Positions 11,154 to 22,895 are shown, counted from the first letter of the stretch. The stretch is DNA of 64,000 bases from Lantana camara (GCA_037501455.1 CM074858.1:17038501-17102500); one strand, 5' to 3'. Notes: generated by a model from the sequence alone, not told the origin. Made by a program: numbers and translations.

Positions 11154-11837
11154 GTAGGATCCCCCGCTCATATGTTTTGCCGAGAGCCGAGGTTGAGGGG
11201 TCGCGCCTCTCTTCCCCAAACGGAGAAGGTTGGATTGATTTTGCGCTTTGCTTTGCCTTTGTATTTTGCTTGTGAAATAAAGTAGGTAGGTTGAAAACTC
11301 GTACTCGCTGAGTTAGTTGGCTTTTGCTTCCGCTTATGGTTCGTGAAACAGGAGTGGACTTCTAACTACTTAAAATTGGTTGGTTGGTTTTGGCCTTTGG
11401 CCCTAAATTACTTTCTTTATATCTATTATCACGGGTTAAATTGTTTCACAATGTAAAACCACGCCCCGATTCATGAACTCGTTAATTTTGAATATGATAT
11501 GCTCTTATGTATATGTACGTGTGCGTGTGTTAAGCCCCTCACCAGTCTTTAGGACTAACCCCTCTTCGTTGTGTCTTTTTTTCCCCCTTCTATTTTTAAG
11601 TTGCAGGTACTCATTTGAGAGTTTGTGCTAGGCGGCGGTTTTCTTTCGAGTTTTAGGTCATGTAGCGAGTCTCATGCATTTCATTTAGTTATTTCGCACT
11701 TTTAAGCTTTCGAAATTTTTGTATATGATTATGATTCGAACATGTAAGTATTTGTATAATTTGACTCTCTATATTTGATATATCTTGTTTATATTCCGAG
11801 CATGTATGTTTGTAGTTTGATTCCCAATAGCTTCCGC
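11154..11837 (+). mobile_element. LTR-G, second segment
   Basis: Continuation of LTR-G after copia-1, starting with the duplicated GTAGG (11154-11158). It includes a candidate distal splice acceptor, ACTAAC followed by a pyrimidine tract and TTGCAG ending at 11605. It is broken by LTR-H at 11838. Confidence 0.75.
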
Positions 11838-12683
11838 TGTAACACCCCGACTCACAGTCGGTACAGGTAAATTATGTGATTTATCAATATTTGCGTTTTG
11901 GATTAATTGTTTACGACTTATATGAATTATTTGAACTTACATGAATTACTTGAACTATTTGTTGCTTATGTTTTATACGTTTTAAATTGAGTTGGCCATA
12001 TTTGAACCCGTATTTGTTAAACCGAACCAACTTGAACCGGGAACCTTGAACCGAACCCGTGAACCGAACCGGCTCAGCCTTAAAGGCTGAACCATTTTCC
12101 TTCTCTTTCATTTTACGTTCAACAAGCAGCAACTCTAGAGCCAAGAAGCTAAAACCTCAAGTTTGATCATCCAACTTCCCAAGCCGAGTTCTCTCTCGTT
12201 TCTTCGTCTTTTCTTGAACTTAGGTAGGTTTCGGATTCCCCTCGTCATGCTCTTCGTTTCCATGGTTTAATTTCTGAGTTTGGAGTGAGTTTTGCATGCC
12301 TTTGCTTCCCTACGTGAATAGTAAGGGTTTCATGAAAAACTTGGATTTCTTGCTCTTTGCTTGTTGTAATTGATCCCTAGCTTCATTTATGAGTTGTCTA
12401 TGTTGTATGTGTTGCCTTTATTGCATTAACTCCATGGTTGGTGGAGTATTTATTGATGATCATAAATTTTGCTTGAAAGTTGCTTACCCTTGATCATGCA
12501 TTTTAATTCCGTTTTCTTGCGTTATTTGAGTGTTTATATGTCAAGCATCATTTATATGTATCTTGTGTGCATTTTGAGAAATTGTGGCAAAGTTTAGGAT
12601 TGGTTTTTGGCCATTTTTGGCACCAAAACGAGCTCCCCTGTTTCTGTAAAAATGGAATTCTGTTCCAGCTTTCGAACCAGGCC

Positions 12684-12802
12684 GGAACGGCCGTTCCCGC
12701 CCAGTTTCAAACTGGGAACGACCGTTCCCAGGCCATACTGTTCATCGCCGAGAGTGGGAACGACCGTTCCCAGTTGTACTGGGAACGGGAACGGCCGTTC
12801 CC
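12684..12802 (+). repeat. palindrome array GGGAACGGCCGTTCCC in LTR-H
   Basis: Four palindromes: 12684-12697 (perfect 14-mer GGAACGGCCGTTCC), 12712-12731 and 12756-12771 (centre-mismatched GGGAACGACCGTTCCC cores), and 12787-12802 (perfect 16-mer GGGAACGGCCGTTCCC). It sits where other LTRs in the window carry different palindromic words. Confidence 0.85.
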
Positions 12803-12828
12803 ATGTCCGGAACCCCTCCTACTGGGTC

Positions 12829-12951
12829 AAATCCACGAGGGTGGATTTTTCCCTTTGGAAAAATCCGCGAGGGTGGATTTGAGGCAGTAGCTCAAGAAAA
12901 ATCCATGGGGGTGGATTTTCCCCTTTGGAAAAATCCGTGGGGGTGGATTTT
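12829..12951 (+). repeat. hairpin repeat AAATCC...GGATTT in LTR-H
   Basis: Four units of AAATCC, a short G-rich loop (such as RCGAGGGT or GTGGGGGT) and GGATTT, in two close pairs separated by CCCTTTGG-type spacers. It directly follows the GGGAACGG palindrome array. Confidence 0.8.
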
Positions 12952-13196
12952 GCCACTTTTTCTCTTTGACTTGTTTATGCATTTGTATGATTTTAAATGC
13001 TTTTCTTTTGCATTTTAATTGTTATAATTGATTGTTTTTCATATTGGATTGTATATAAATATGTTATGTATATGAATTGTGAATTATATGATTTAATTGC
13101 GACATTTCATCTATGAGCATGAATCATGCATTTTGCCGAGCGTCTTCTTTGGTTCATATAGAGTCTAAGTCTTGGGCTTTTGTGTTTTCTTTTCAG

Positions 13197-13263
13197 AGGA
13201 GGTTCCAGTTGACGAGCCTGAGGCGTAGGTTGTTCACGTTGGCTCGTTTTTGTCACGCACAAG
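13197..13263 (+). other. exon-like block in LTR-H
   Basis: A 67-nt block between a pyrimidine tract ending TTTTCAG (13196) and CACAAG|GTGAGG (donor GT at 13264). It is the positional equivalent of blocks in LTR-G, A, D, J and K. Confidence 0.45.
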
Positions 13264-14466
13264 GTGAGGTTAGGAATTTTATTAGCTAAGCGACCTAAAG
13301 CCTTATGTGATGTTTTCAAGCCGTGCATGTGACTATATATTGTATATATAGATATGTACGTGTTGATTAGAATACGTTTATGATCTTGTGAACAACTTTG
13401 TTTTGGGAAAAGATATTAAATAAGCTTATGTAAGCTATGTTTTGGAAAAAGGCTTTACAATTCTGTTAGCGAGATTGCCATGAAAGATTTGGCATATGTT
13501 ATGATATGATTTGTATGTGTGGATCCAAGGAGCTACGGGTAAGGAACCCTCGGGACGGTTCGGGCCGTCGAGGTTCGGCCTGTGCGTAGTCTCCACCCGA
13601 TATATCACACGCGACCCCTGGGAGTTTGGGAAGGTGTGATATTTCGATGCCTTCGGCGTAAAAACCGGGGAGGGCACGATGTGGGTTCGCTACCCCTCGT
13701 GAGTCTGTATATGTATGGATGGTTAGGGCCGCCGGTGGCTCTTCCATCATTGGTGTAGAGGAGATATGTATGATTTCTGTTTTGTTTGTTCTGAGGAGTA
13801 AAGGTTGGAAGCTCGTTCTCGCCGAGCATTATGTTTTGTTATGTATGTCTGAGAAGTATGAATCGGGATAGTGTTTATGAAATGTTTTAAGTATATGTAT
13901 TTGTTTTAGAAAGTTTTAGTTTGTAAAACCTATTCCGGTTCATAATTTCGCCCTTTGCTTTGTGCTCTGCTCTATATATATGTAGGGTGTGGGTGTGCGT
14001 TAGCCCCCTCACTCAGTCAGTTGACTGACTCCTCGTTTACTCTTTTAGTTGCAGGTTTTGGGAGCGTGAGCTAGGCGGAGAAGTGTGTCTTCTGTTGCAC
14101 TTGTCGGTCTAGGTCTCGTTAGGTGCATTTACATACCTGCACTTTATCATTTTGTAGTTATGATTTGTATACGCACTATTTTTGTTCGAGCCGGGATGGC
14201 TTCTGTACAGCACGTGTTGGTATTTATATGTAAATAAAACATGGATAGGTGTGGGTTGGTACCTATATATATATGTGATGTTTTGTTCGTTGCTTTTATT
14301 TATTCGCTTCCGCGCACTCTGTTTCCGTTCGGTTTAGCTCCGCCTAGCCTAGTGTGTGTGTTTGGTCTCCCGTTCGCTATGATTCGGATTCGGGTACGGA
14401 CATTCCATTTCGTATTCGGGTTCGGATTATGGTGCGGGGGATGTGGCCCTACGTGTGGGTGCTACA

Positions 14467-14656
14467 TCCGCATTCGATATTTGTTATTTGTTTTATTACG
14501 CACTCTGTATTAGGGTCTAGACCGCCTAGCCTAGGTGAGTTTTTTTTGTTTGTCTCCCATTCGCCGTAGTTTGATGCGTGTGTGGAGTTTCCATTTCGTT
14601 ACACGTGTCGGGCTATGGTGCAGGGGATGTGGGGCCCTTCACTTCGGGGTGCTATA
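14467..14656 (+). mobile_element. LTR-G, last segment and 3' end
   Basis: After the TSD TCCGC (14467-14471), LTR-G resumes and ends GGGGTGCTATA at 14656, where the family normally ends CTACA. A C-to-T change at the terminal CA explains this. No primer-binding site follows, so this is a 3' or solo LTR. Confidence 0.75.
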
Positions 14657-15393
14657 GAAATCCTTTCACCACACCTTGCATTCTATCCCTTGAAACCTCC
14701 TGATTTGACCTTCTATTTTCTCAATTACCTTAAACTCAAAGGTCTTGTTGGTGAACTTTGGAGGATTTGATCTTGCATTGAGTGTCCTCGTAATTGGATG
14801 ATAAGAAGTCCACACCTACCCCATTATCTCACGTATCCTTTAAGTTGGTGATTTGAGTTCCCACGATGCATGTACGTTGATAATCCTCAAGGTATGTAGA
14901 AAGAATGAGACTGATGAACTTCTCCAAGGTCAAAGCCTTCTCTTACGATGTCGGGTAATGAAATGTAGTTACATTTTGTAAGCCATGAAGATTCAACACC
15001 CGGCCTTCAAATCCCGTTGGTTCCATAATCCCTTCATTCGTTTGGTAGAAGTAACTTGTTGTTGAGGTTGATATTAGGTTTTGTTAGCGTGATAGCAACC
15101 TATAATCAAAGATTCAACTCGAATATAGATTCATGTGGATTAGGATATGCTTATGGCACATATTTGGATCAATAAGCACATATTGAATGCAAAGTGAAAC
15201 ACATATCAAACGCAAAATGCAACACATAAAGCAACGAAATTTAAAGTAAATCATGTATAACAAGTAATTTTCAATAATTAGTAACAATTAGCAATGAAAA
15301 TCAATGCAATGCACACGCTGACAATTAGTTCCTATGTCGTACGACCTAAACTGACTCAATCATGACACGAAAACTACGGTTTTACAACCTGGA
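14657..15393 (-). mobile_element. gypsy-B internal 5' leader (decayed)
   Basis: Read on the minus strand from 15393 leftwards, this aligns by eye with the region just after the gypsy-A 5' LTR: the CAGGTTG(C/T)AAAAC stretch and the following ~90 nt match 19905-19990. It is therefore the inside of a gypsy element whose 5' LTR is at its right. The remainder to 14657 shows no domain I can name. It ends abruptly at LTR-G. Confidence 0.6.
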
Positions 15394-16753
15394 GCTCGAG
15401 CGCCTGACGCCACATCCCCCACACTAAGACCCGACCCGCATATGAAATGGGTAATCCATGCACATGCCAGATCAGAGCGAATTGGGACTAACTCACTCAC
15501 TATGCTAGGCGGGAGCTAAAACCTCAAAACCAATTAAGCACTTCAACAAAACAAAAGCAAAAGTGCAAGCAGATCATAAAATCTATTACAATATAGACAA
15601 TAAGTGACGGGTTCAACTAGCAAAGATACCTAGTCCCGAAAATTTCTAACATAAATCATAAATCGTAAATAATAATTCACGGGTTCAATCAATCCCTAGA
15701 AACCTATCCCAAATCAACATAATAAAATCATAACAATTCATACATTCTTCATATAACTTATTCAATTTATAATATGCAAATTAACAGACTCAGACTTAAC
15801 CAAGAGACTTGATAGACTCGACTTCCCGTCTAGCACCCCAAACCTGCAAGAAAACTGAAAACAATCCGGGTTTCAGTCTATAAGAGACTGGTGGGTATAA
15901 AATAGAGGTTTAGTGCAATAATAATAAAACATAATTTAAACACTCACACATGCAAGTTATAATCCCGTGCCAGGTTTTGAAACATTTCCCAAGCGGGTAA
16001 AAACCAAGAAAACAACACTTGGGATTACAACAATCAATTTCGTTCATTCATTCGTTAGGTTATTACATGAGCCCGACTAGTGGGTAAATTCTCCAACCTT
16101 CTCCTCGTGTGCGCATTTTTCATTTATTCATTACATTAGCGATCACACAACATTCAATCGTTCATAATCATTTATGCATAACACATAAACCTTTTTCCTC
16201 CAGTTAAAAATGTGTCCTTGGGTCAGGTGTACTTTCCCACCCAACGATATTGTCCGCCTGGCTGCCGTGTACCGACCCACCAGGGGTCTTGTCCCCGCTG
16301 ATGTGTACCATCCCACGGGACTTGTCCTTTCAATTATTGTGGCCAGTGAAGTTCATAACTCCCCAAAGGCCCGGTTCTATTCCTCGCTAATCTCCTAGTA
16401 AGGGCCGGTATCGCCGTCATTGTGTTGGGACTAGCGCACGGGGATCGTCGTCAGGCCGAGCTTCCCCGATAGCCACGTACACATAGTCCCAGGGCCCCCA
16501 TTCATTGTGATCATTGATCTCACAAAAACATTCGGTAGGGATTTATAAATGAAAAAGCTTTAACGTTAAATCATTGCCTCTTTCGAAAGACTCGATATAT
16601 ATATATATACGTACTTTGGCTTAAAACCTTCACGTTGGATATATCGGGTCAAATTGTAACAAATAGAAGAGAAACCCACCTGGCTACACCTTACCGAACC
16701 AAAACCAAGAGAAAAGAAGACTGGAAGATAGCCTATGAACCTGGCACATCTCC
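15394..16753 (-). mobile_element. gypsy-B 5' LTR, 3' part
   Basis: Minus-strand long LTR recognised by blocks homologous to LTR-J and LTR-K: the GGATGTGG end region near 15405-15420, the GCTAGGCGGG exon end near 15510, an acceptor complement near 15841, and the donor-like CCAG|GTGGGT near 16665. The usual GTGCTACA end and the start of the PBS look deleted at 15394. It is interrupted by gypsy-A at 16754. Confidence 0.7.
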
Positions 16754-19700
16754 TGTGATGCCCCGTGTTTTCAAGAGTAATCAGGTATAATGTCACGAGT
16801 GAGGTCGGATCGAGTGCTACGTGTTTTGATTATTTAATTACGTGACTTGAGTGCTATTATGTGCTTAAATTATTTGATTGTATGATTTAATTGTAATACA
16901 TGAACTTGTCTTCGATTTATATTATTACTACGTACGTGTGAATTGTAATTTAATTCCCGAGCATGATCTAAGTGCTTAATTTTACTATAATTGTTTTCTA
17001 ATTGAAATCCTTTGACTCATTTTAACTTTGGAAATTAGACCCAATTGCCAACTTATCAAACCTTGGGATCCTAATTGAAATACTTATATTCTTGGAGGAC
17101 CAAAGTGCAATTTCCCCTCTTTCGCTCCCTCTATTACATGATCAACCCCCCCCCCCTACCCTTCATTCTTCTTCTTTCATCTTCTCCTAGCAACAAGGGT
17201 TTCCACATTCTTCTCCCTTCTCCATTTGATCAATTCAAGCAAGCAAACAAGGAGACAAGAGGATTTCTTAAAGTCTTGGTCCAAGAAATCAAGCTTCAAC
17301 CATTCCTTCCTCTTCTCCTCCTTCTTTTCCAAGGTATAATGTGTATATATATGTATGTGAATATATAAGTATATATATATTTGTGGGTTTGAAGAATTTA
17401 TCGTTGGAAGCATGAGTTTTGATGATTTCTTGCTCCTAAATTCTTAAATACATGTTTATTATTTGTATTTGTGAGTTATTTTGGTTGGGATGTTGTTTTA
17501 GGGTGATTTTGGAACCACCCCTTCAAGCTATATTTGTTCCCCTGCTTCTTTTTCGGATAGAACGTACCCAAACGGGTTTTTGGACACCCCGTTCATTTAC
17601 CAAACACCCGTTTATGAAGCCACTGTCTCACCCAAGCACTTCAAACGCCTGTTTCTGCTTTCAGTTCATTTTCCAAATGGCCGTTTTCCCCCCTCAAACG
17701 TGCTCTGATTGACCTGAATTTTTAAACACAAAACCTTTTGAAGTCTAGAGTATTGTACAATTAGAATAACCTCAATATCTTTTCTGGTTTGTAAGATATA
17801 ATCGATCCATTTTGGTGTCGCCACTTGGCCAAAAATCTGCATTCATCCAACTTCGGGCCTACGCCATTTTCACATCACTTTGAACCACCATTCGAGCTAT
17901 ATATCATTGGAAAGGCTTATTTGTCTAGTTTCATATCCAACAAACAAAACTTAATTCCAAGTTCTTAAAATCAAGATATTTCATTTTCCTACAGCTTGTG
18001 CGTTTCCGAAATCAGTCAACTTCTGCGAAACTTTGCCGAAACCCATTTTATCACTTTTCTTTCACATCCTTGACCTCTTATGTGTTTTAAATGCATATTA
18101 TACATGTCTAATTCATTATTATCTTGTTAATTATACTCCTTGATCCTTAATTGCTCGAACTTGATTGTTTAACTTCATGATTAATTTGAATTGAATCTGT
18201 TTGATTGAATGGTTTATATACGTGACCTCCTTGAGAGTTATTATAATTTTTATATACTAGATGAATGTTATGCATGATACATATGTGTCCATGGATTGAT
18301 AATTAGTTATTGAGTAATTGTTTCTATGTTATGAATTCGTTTCATTTGTTTACTTACGTGGGACATCAATGCTGCACATGAACACTATCATGATATATCA
18401 TATCATTTTATAATTCTCACCCACATGTTATATCATTTCGTCTTTATTTCATAACACCTCATATCAATGCCATGCGTCTTATTTGGTTTCATATTGACTC
18501 ATTTCTCACGATTACACGTTATACCTTCTCTTGTACAGTTCATCTCTAGGGCGGAGACTTCCTAATCGAATAGGCACCGTATTATGCATGTCTCTTATCT
18601 CGTGGTATTCCAGGTGAGGGTGTTTTCATTCTAGATATGTATCGAACCTTACGACCCTATATGACATGTTTTGGCCAAAAACCTAATGTATATACATATA
18701 TATTGTTCTGAAAATGGAATCATCAAGTATATTCTTATCGAGTAAATCATTTCAAGATTATAAAACATATTATGATTCTTATGACTTGAAGTTTTGGCGA
18801 GATTATGCACATCAATCATGCACTTGTTATTGGGTGCCAGAGAAATGTGTGAATGGAGACCGGTTCGGCATCGGGCCGACGTATAGCTAAACCATTGCAT
18901 AAAGTCCCTTTTGAGAATCTCTCACACGATCGTGTAGTGTGGAAGCTGAGTTATTCTTGAGCCGATGGTGTTACCCCATCGAAGGAGCGGGTAGGAGTCA
19001 TGAGCCCCCGTCTCGATATTATAATGTAATGGTTCGAGTCTGCTAGCCCCGACCATCATGGAGGGAGAAGGTTGGAACTATTGTTATAATTATGATCATG
19101 ATTATTATTATGGATATTTCATGTTATGTGACTCGCATGTATTATTAAGTATAGCATGATCAAGTATTCAAAGGTATTAAGTCATGTTTATTGTATACGG
19201 TCGAAGTTTGGTTGGAGATTATGCACGCTCACTCTCCGAGCCACAATGATTGTGATTATGGATTATGAACTTAATGAATTTAATATGAATTAGCCATAAA
19301 GTCTGAGCATTGCTTAGTCATTTTCTTGCCCTTCGAAGGAACTAATTTTAAATAAAACTTTGTTCAGGATTTATGGCTTGCTTGTGCATGTTTTATATAT
19401 ATATGTATCGCTCCTTCTCACTCAGTCTTCTAGAGACTGATCCCTCTTTCCACTCTTCCAGTTCTTGCAGGTTTTGCTAGGCTGGAGTCCAGTCCTGATA
19501 TTATTTCGAGTCACACTTGTACACTCGAGTCACATTTACATTTTTATGTTTCAATTGTATCATCTTATCTAATCGTGCCAAATTATGTTTTATGATTATT
19601 ATTGAATAATGATTCGAGATAGGTTGCATGTTGGATTTAATTTATGTTATGATATAAATCGGGCTTGTAGCCATTATTAAAATTCATGTTTAGTTATTGA

Positions 19701-19879
19701 TTCCGTAACATGTTTTGGCATTGTGATTTAATTGGTACAGGGTTAGATTCCACCTAGCTAGGGTCATTTTTATTTATCACCCGTTCACTACGAGTCCGGT
19801 TCATGTATGGATTGCCCATTTGATATGTGGACTAGACTTATAGTGCGGGGATGTGGTGCCTATTGTCGCGGGTGCTACA
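16754..19879 (+). repeat. gypsy-A 5' LTR
   Basis: A 3126-bp LTR, starting TGTGATGCCCCGTG and ending GGTGCTACA. It contains a donor-like CCAAG|GTATAA (GT at 17334), a decayed palindrome array (17560-17700), an exon-like block 18539-18613 (acceptor TTGTACAG, donor CCAG|GTGAGG), and a distal acceptor TTCTTGCAG ending at 19470. Its partner is 39693-47140. Confidence 0.9.
18539..18613 (+). other. exon-like block in gypsy-A 5' LTR
   Basis: A 75-nt block bounded by TTCTCTTGTACAG (18538) and TATTCCAG|GTGAGG. The homologous segment is missing from the 3' LTR because of a deletion of about 310 bp near 46138. Confidence 0.4.
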
Positions 19880-19887
19880 TCCTAAAG

Positions 19888-19899
19888 TGGTATCCGAGC
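19888..19899 (+). other. gypsy-A primer-binding site
   Basis: TGGTATCCGAGC, 8 nt after the LTR end. It matches the initiator-Met PBS TGGTATCAGAGC except for one base. The spacing is longer than usual. Confidence 0.8.
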
Positions 19900-22133
19900 T
19901 GCAGGTTGCAAAACTAGGGTTTTTAGTGTCGTGTCATGTCAAGTATAGGTCGAACGGCTTAGGAATAACATGTTAACGTGAGCACCACATTAATCGTGAG
20001 CATTGATATGGAAATTGTATTGTTAAATTTGATTAATTTAAATTCGGTTGAATTATATGTTGCACTTGGCATCATATACGTGCTTTTGGTGCTCGTTATG
20101 TGACATATGCATTTACTAACACGCATGCATTTATATCTGAATTGAGTTGTGAAGTGTAGGATATTATTACAACATCAAACCACGGCTAATTTTCGCAATC
20201 AAAACAACTTGCCAAGAGCTCTTCTTTTGGATACGGGTGAATTGAAGAAGACTCCGGAGATTTAGAAGAACTCGGGTATTTGGTGGTTCTTATGGCGAAG
20301 CTAGAGGTTTTGGATTCGAGTTCGAGTAAGGATTGAATTATGCATGAAGATTGAGCATGGATGAAGTAACAGTATGGCTGGGTGGCGTTTATGCCCCAAA
20401 ATAAACACACGTTTTTACACCGCAAACAGAGTTGATTAACCAAGTTCAAGAGGTCCGTTTAATTCAAGGAAAAAGTGGAGAAAAGTCTTGAAGGCACTAA
20501 GACCCAATCTTCGAATTAAAAGACCAATAAAGAGGATTTTGAAAGCTAAATAAAGTGGTTCGAATTGGAGTTAAAGATCGAGAAATCAAGATCGGGTAAG
20601 AAGACCTTATAATTTCAAAATAAAAGAGATTGGGAAGAAAGAAATAGGTCGAGATACTTCGGGTTTTGGGACAATGTTCATGTCGGTTGAAAAGAATTTA
20701 GAGGCTGATCCATTTTGAATTCTTGAAGATAACAAGTAATGGAACCGAACGATGGGATAGCTAAGGGAAGCCGTGAGAAGTCAAGATAACCAAATTGACC
20801 TTCAAGTTCAGCATTTTAATCAGAATGGAAGAAATTGGATTAGGATGCTTCGGGTTTCGAATAAGATGGACATTGAATCGGGAAGGAATCAAAGAGAACC
20901 AATCAACGTTGTGATTTCAAGTCCATGAGAGATAACAAGGCTGAAAGATCTACCTTTAGTCGGATTGGAGTTATTTTCCAGATCCAAGCTGAATTGTCGG
21001 GTTGTGAGGTCGAATTGGGAGATATAGAGCAACAAATGGAAACGATAAAGAAAGGAAAAGAGCTTTCGGAGGGAAGTTATGTGCTCAAGTGTAAACAATT
21101 GGAGGACGAGTTATTCAACCAATTTGAACTCACCAAAATAAATTGAGGAAACTTTGACCAAGCTAATGACTATGGTGAAGGTCGAACAATACTTGGGGAT
21201 CGATTCAGCAAGAAGTCAAGATAGTATTACGTTGGGTATAGGAGAAATTTGAGTTTCAGACTCACAATCTCGGGCCATAGTGACACACAAGTTGATGCAA
21301 GAAAACCTTGAAAATTTAGAAAACCGTGGGTAAGCAAGAGGTGAACAACGGATTAGAGAGCAAATGATCAAATCGTCGAGCTACAGCTTACCTCCATGGT
21401 GAAAGGTACTCGCATTCATGGCACGTGCACCATTCATTGTGTTAAATCATTTAATTCCCTTATATGTGTATTAGATTGATTTAATTGCCCAAATGTGATG
21501 CATACTTTGATTGTCGAAAACATGCGACATGGATCGAACATTCTTACCCGACATGCGTATTTTGGTGGTTACTTGGTAGGAAGTCTTCCTCACCTCATGC
21601 TCCACATGCCATATTAAAGAAGTCGAGATTTGGGGTCAAGAAATAAATCTCAGGATACAGAGTAGAAGAGAGAACAATGGAAATTTCGAAAAGTGTGAAG
21701 ATCAAGTAGGAAATTGGAAACGAGAGAAGTATGGCTACTACACCTAACCAATCACTTCAAGCGAGTATGAGTAAGAGTACCGAACACGCTACATAATTAG
21801 AACCAATCAATTCAAGGAAGATAAATCTTGAAGAAGCTAAGAATTTTAGTCGAGGAAATGGTGGGACAAGCTCAACAAACAAATAAGGAAATTCTTAAGA
21901 GGGAGAGCATGGAAGAGGGATAAATGTAAACTCTCGGTCGTGCTAAGGGAGTACTTCTAGTAGGGACAATGGAAATACAAGGTTTAACAAGTCACGGGAC
22001 CCTACCAAAGCTACAAAGAATAAGTTGGAGGACTTTAGCATTCAATAAATTCCAAGACCGTGAGGGTTAGAAGTACAAGGGCAAGTGGAAGGAATTGGGT
22101 ACTTCAAGTGGAAAAAGGACAAGCTCAAAAAAG

Positions 22134-22283
22134 ATATTTAGAAATGATGTCGAAGATGACGGAGTTATAAAGGAGATACAGGAAATGGTGAAGACAATAT
22201 CGGGTAAAGGAAAACCTGACCAGATTATCATATTCCGTGATGGTGAAAGTGAGAGTCAATTCAACCGAGCAATGAAGGTGGAA
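22134..22283 (+). pseudogene. Argonaute PIWI-domain fragment (AGO4-clade-like)
   Basis: In the frame starting at 22095, residues 14-63 resemble the part of the PIWI domain around the second catalytic aspartate. EDDGVIKEI is followed by SGKGKPDQIIIFRDG and SESQFN, where plant AGO4/6/9 proteins have EDDGI-RE, SG--KPDQIIIFRDG and VSESQFN. The Asp of FRDG, part of the DDH slicer triad in Argonautes, is kept; the Val after FRDG is Glu here. The resemblance stops after about 50 residues and a stop follows at 22308. It lies inside gypsy-A, 0.8 kb left of copia-2, and is too short to be functional. It is most likely a captured gene fragment. The identification is from memory of the family motif, not from a search. 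Confidence 0.72.
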
Positions 22284-22297
22284 CATAAACGAGCAAG

Positions 22298-22375
22298 GTG
22301 GAATTACTGATTCGTCAATCGTTTTTCCATGATGAGCCAGAGACATCACTAGGAGTGGAAAACATAGCTCGAATT
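22298..22375 (+). pseudogene. possible Argonaute linker-1 fragment
   Basis: In another frame directly after the PIWI-like piece, 26 codons read ELLIRQSFFHDEP and then diverge to a stop at 22376. AGO4-clade proteins have a (L/V)(L/V)RQSFFHNDP segment in the linker-1 region, which precedes PIWI. Here it follows PIWI, so if real the captured fragment is shuffled. It is short (about 12 matching residues), so weaker than its neighbour, but two AGO4-like motifs within 250 bp support each other. Confidence 0.5.
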
Positions 22376-22780
22376 TAGAAGGTTAACTCGAGCATTGAGA
22401 TCGTCAAATTTAACTTGCTACGAAAATAAGCTAATCGGGTCAAGGCCAAGTGAACACATCGGGCATTTCAAGGCATGAAACTATGGTTAGAGGAATCTCC
22501 AACAACGAATCAAGTGTTAAATAGGATCATTACACTGGAAGATTACCAAAACAACGGTGAACGGTACACCAAACATCCATGGCATATGCATACATGCTAC
22601 TTTAATTCTAGCAATTTCATGATGCTACGTGCTTGATTGTTAGTTGTATTAAAGGCATTTCTATGAATGATAATTGATGTATTTGATTTTTTCCCACCTG
22701 TTTCTTGTGTGGTTGTTGTGTGATTGTTTATTTAATTGTTGTTTTGGGAGTTTTAGAGTTTTTTTTTTCTTTATGTTTAG

Positions 22781-22895
22781 GAGACGAGGTTCTCTTGTTG
22801 TTTGTTTGAGAGACGAGGTTCTCTCATTGTTTGTTCGAGGGATGGGGTTCTCTCATTGTTGTCCAAGAGATAGGGTTCTCTCATCGCTGCTTGTT
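22781..22895 (+). repeat. four-copy ~29-bp tandem repeat
   Basis: Four units of GAGACGAGGTTCTCT plus a variable CATTGTTTGTTCGA-like tail (27-31 bp). Later units have drifted to GGGATGGGG and GAGATAGGG. It lies in gypsy-A internal DNA. Confidence 0.75.

Larger units (their letters stand above)
11838..14466 (+). mobile_element. LTR-H: solo gypsy-type LTR
   Basis: A 2629-bp LTR starting TGTAACACCCCG and ending GGGTGCTACA, flanked by perfect 5-bp TSDs TCCGC (11833-11837 and 14467-14471). No internal region or second LTR adjoins, so it is a solo LTR left by LTR-LTR recombination. It contains a palindrome array (12684-12802), a second hairpin repeat (12829-12951) and intron-like signals (donor near 12224, exon-like block 13197-13263, acceptor ending 14054). 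The ORFs inside are not conserved. Confidence 0.92.
19900..22780 (+). mobile_element. gypsy-A internal region, largely unidentified
   Basis: Purine-rich degenerate sequence with no long ORF. The stretch at 20925-21146 reads as a charged, Glu/Lys-rich peptide of 73 residues suggestive of a coiled coil, possibly old gag; I cannot assign it. AT-rich, intron-like tracts at 21400-21560 and 22560-22760 alternate with purine-rich exon-like tracts, which would suit captured genic DNA. The Argonaute-like pieces are at 22134-22375. Confidence 0.5.

Noticed and set aside
11911..12144. 77-codon minus-strand ORF with repeated FxAEPVRFTGSVQ-like text
   Set aside because: Lies in the LTR-H start region, and the frame is not kept in other LTRs of the family.
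17146..17158. Poly-C runs here and at 40088-40099
   Set aside because: Homologous homopolymer in both gypsy-A LTRs; the second is merely the site next to which element F inserted.
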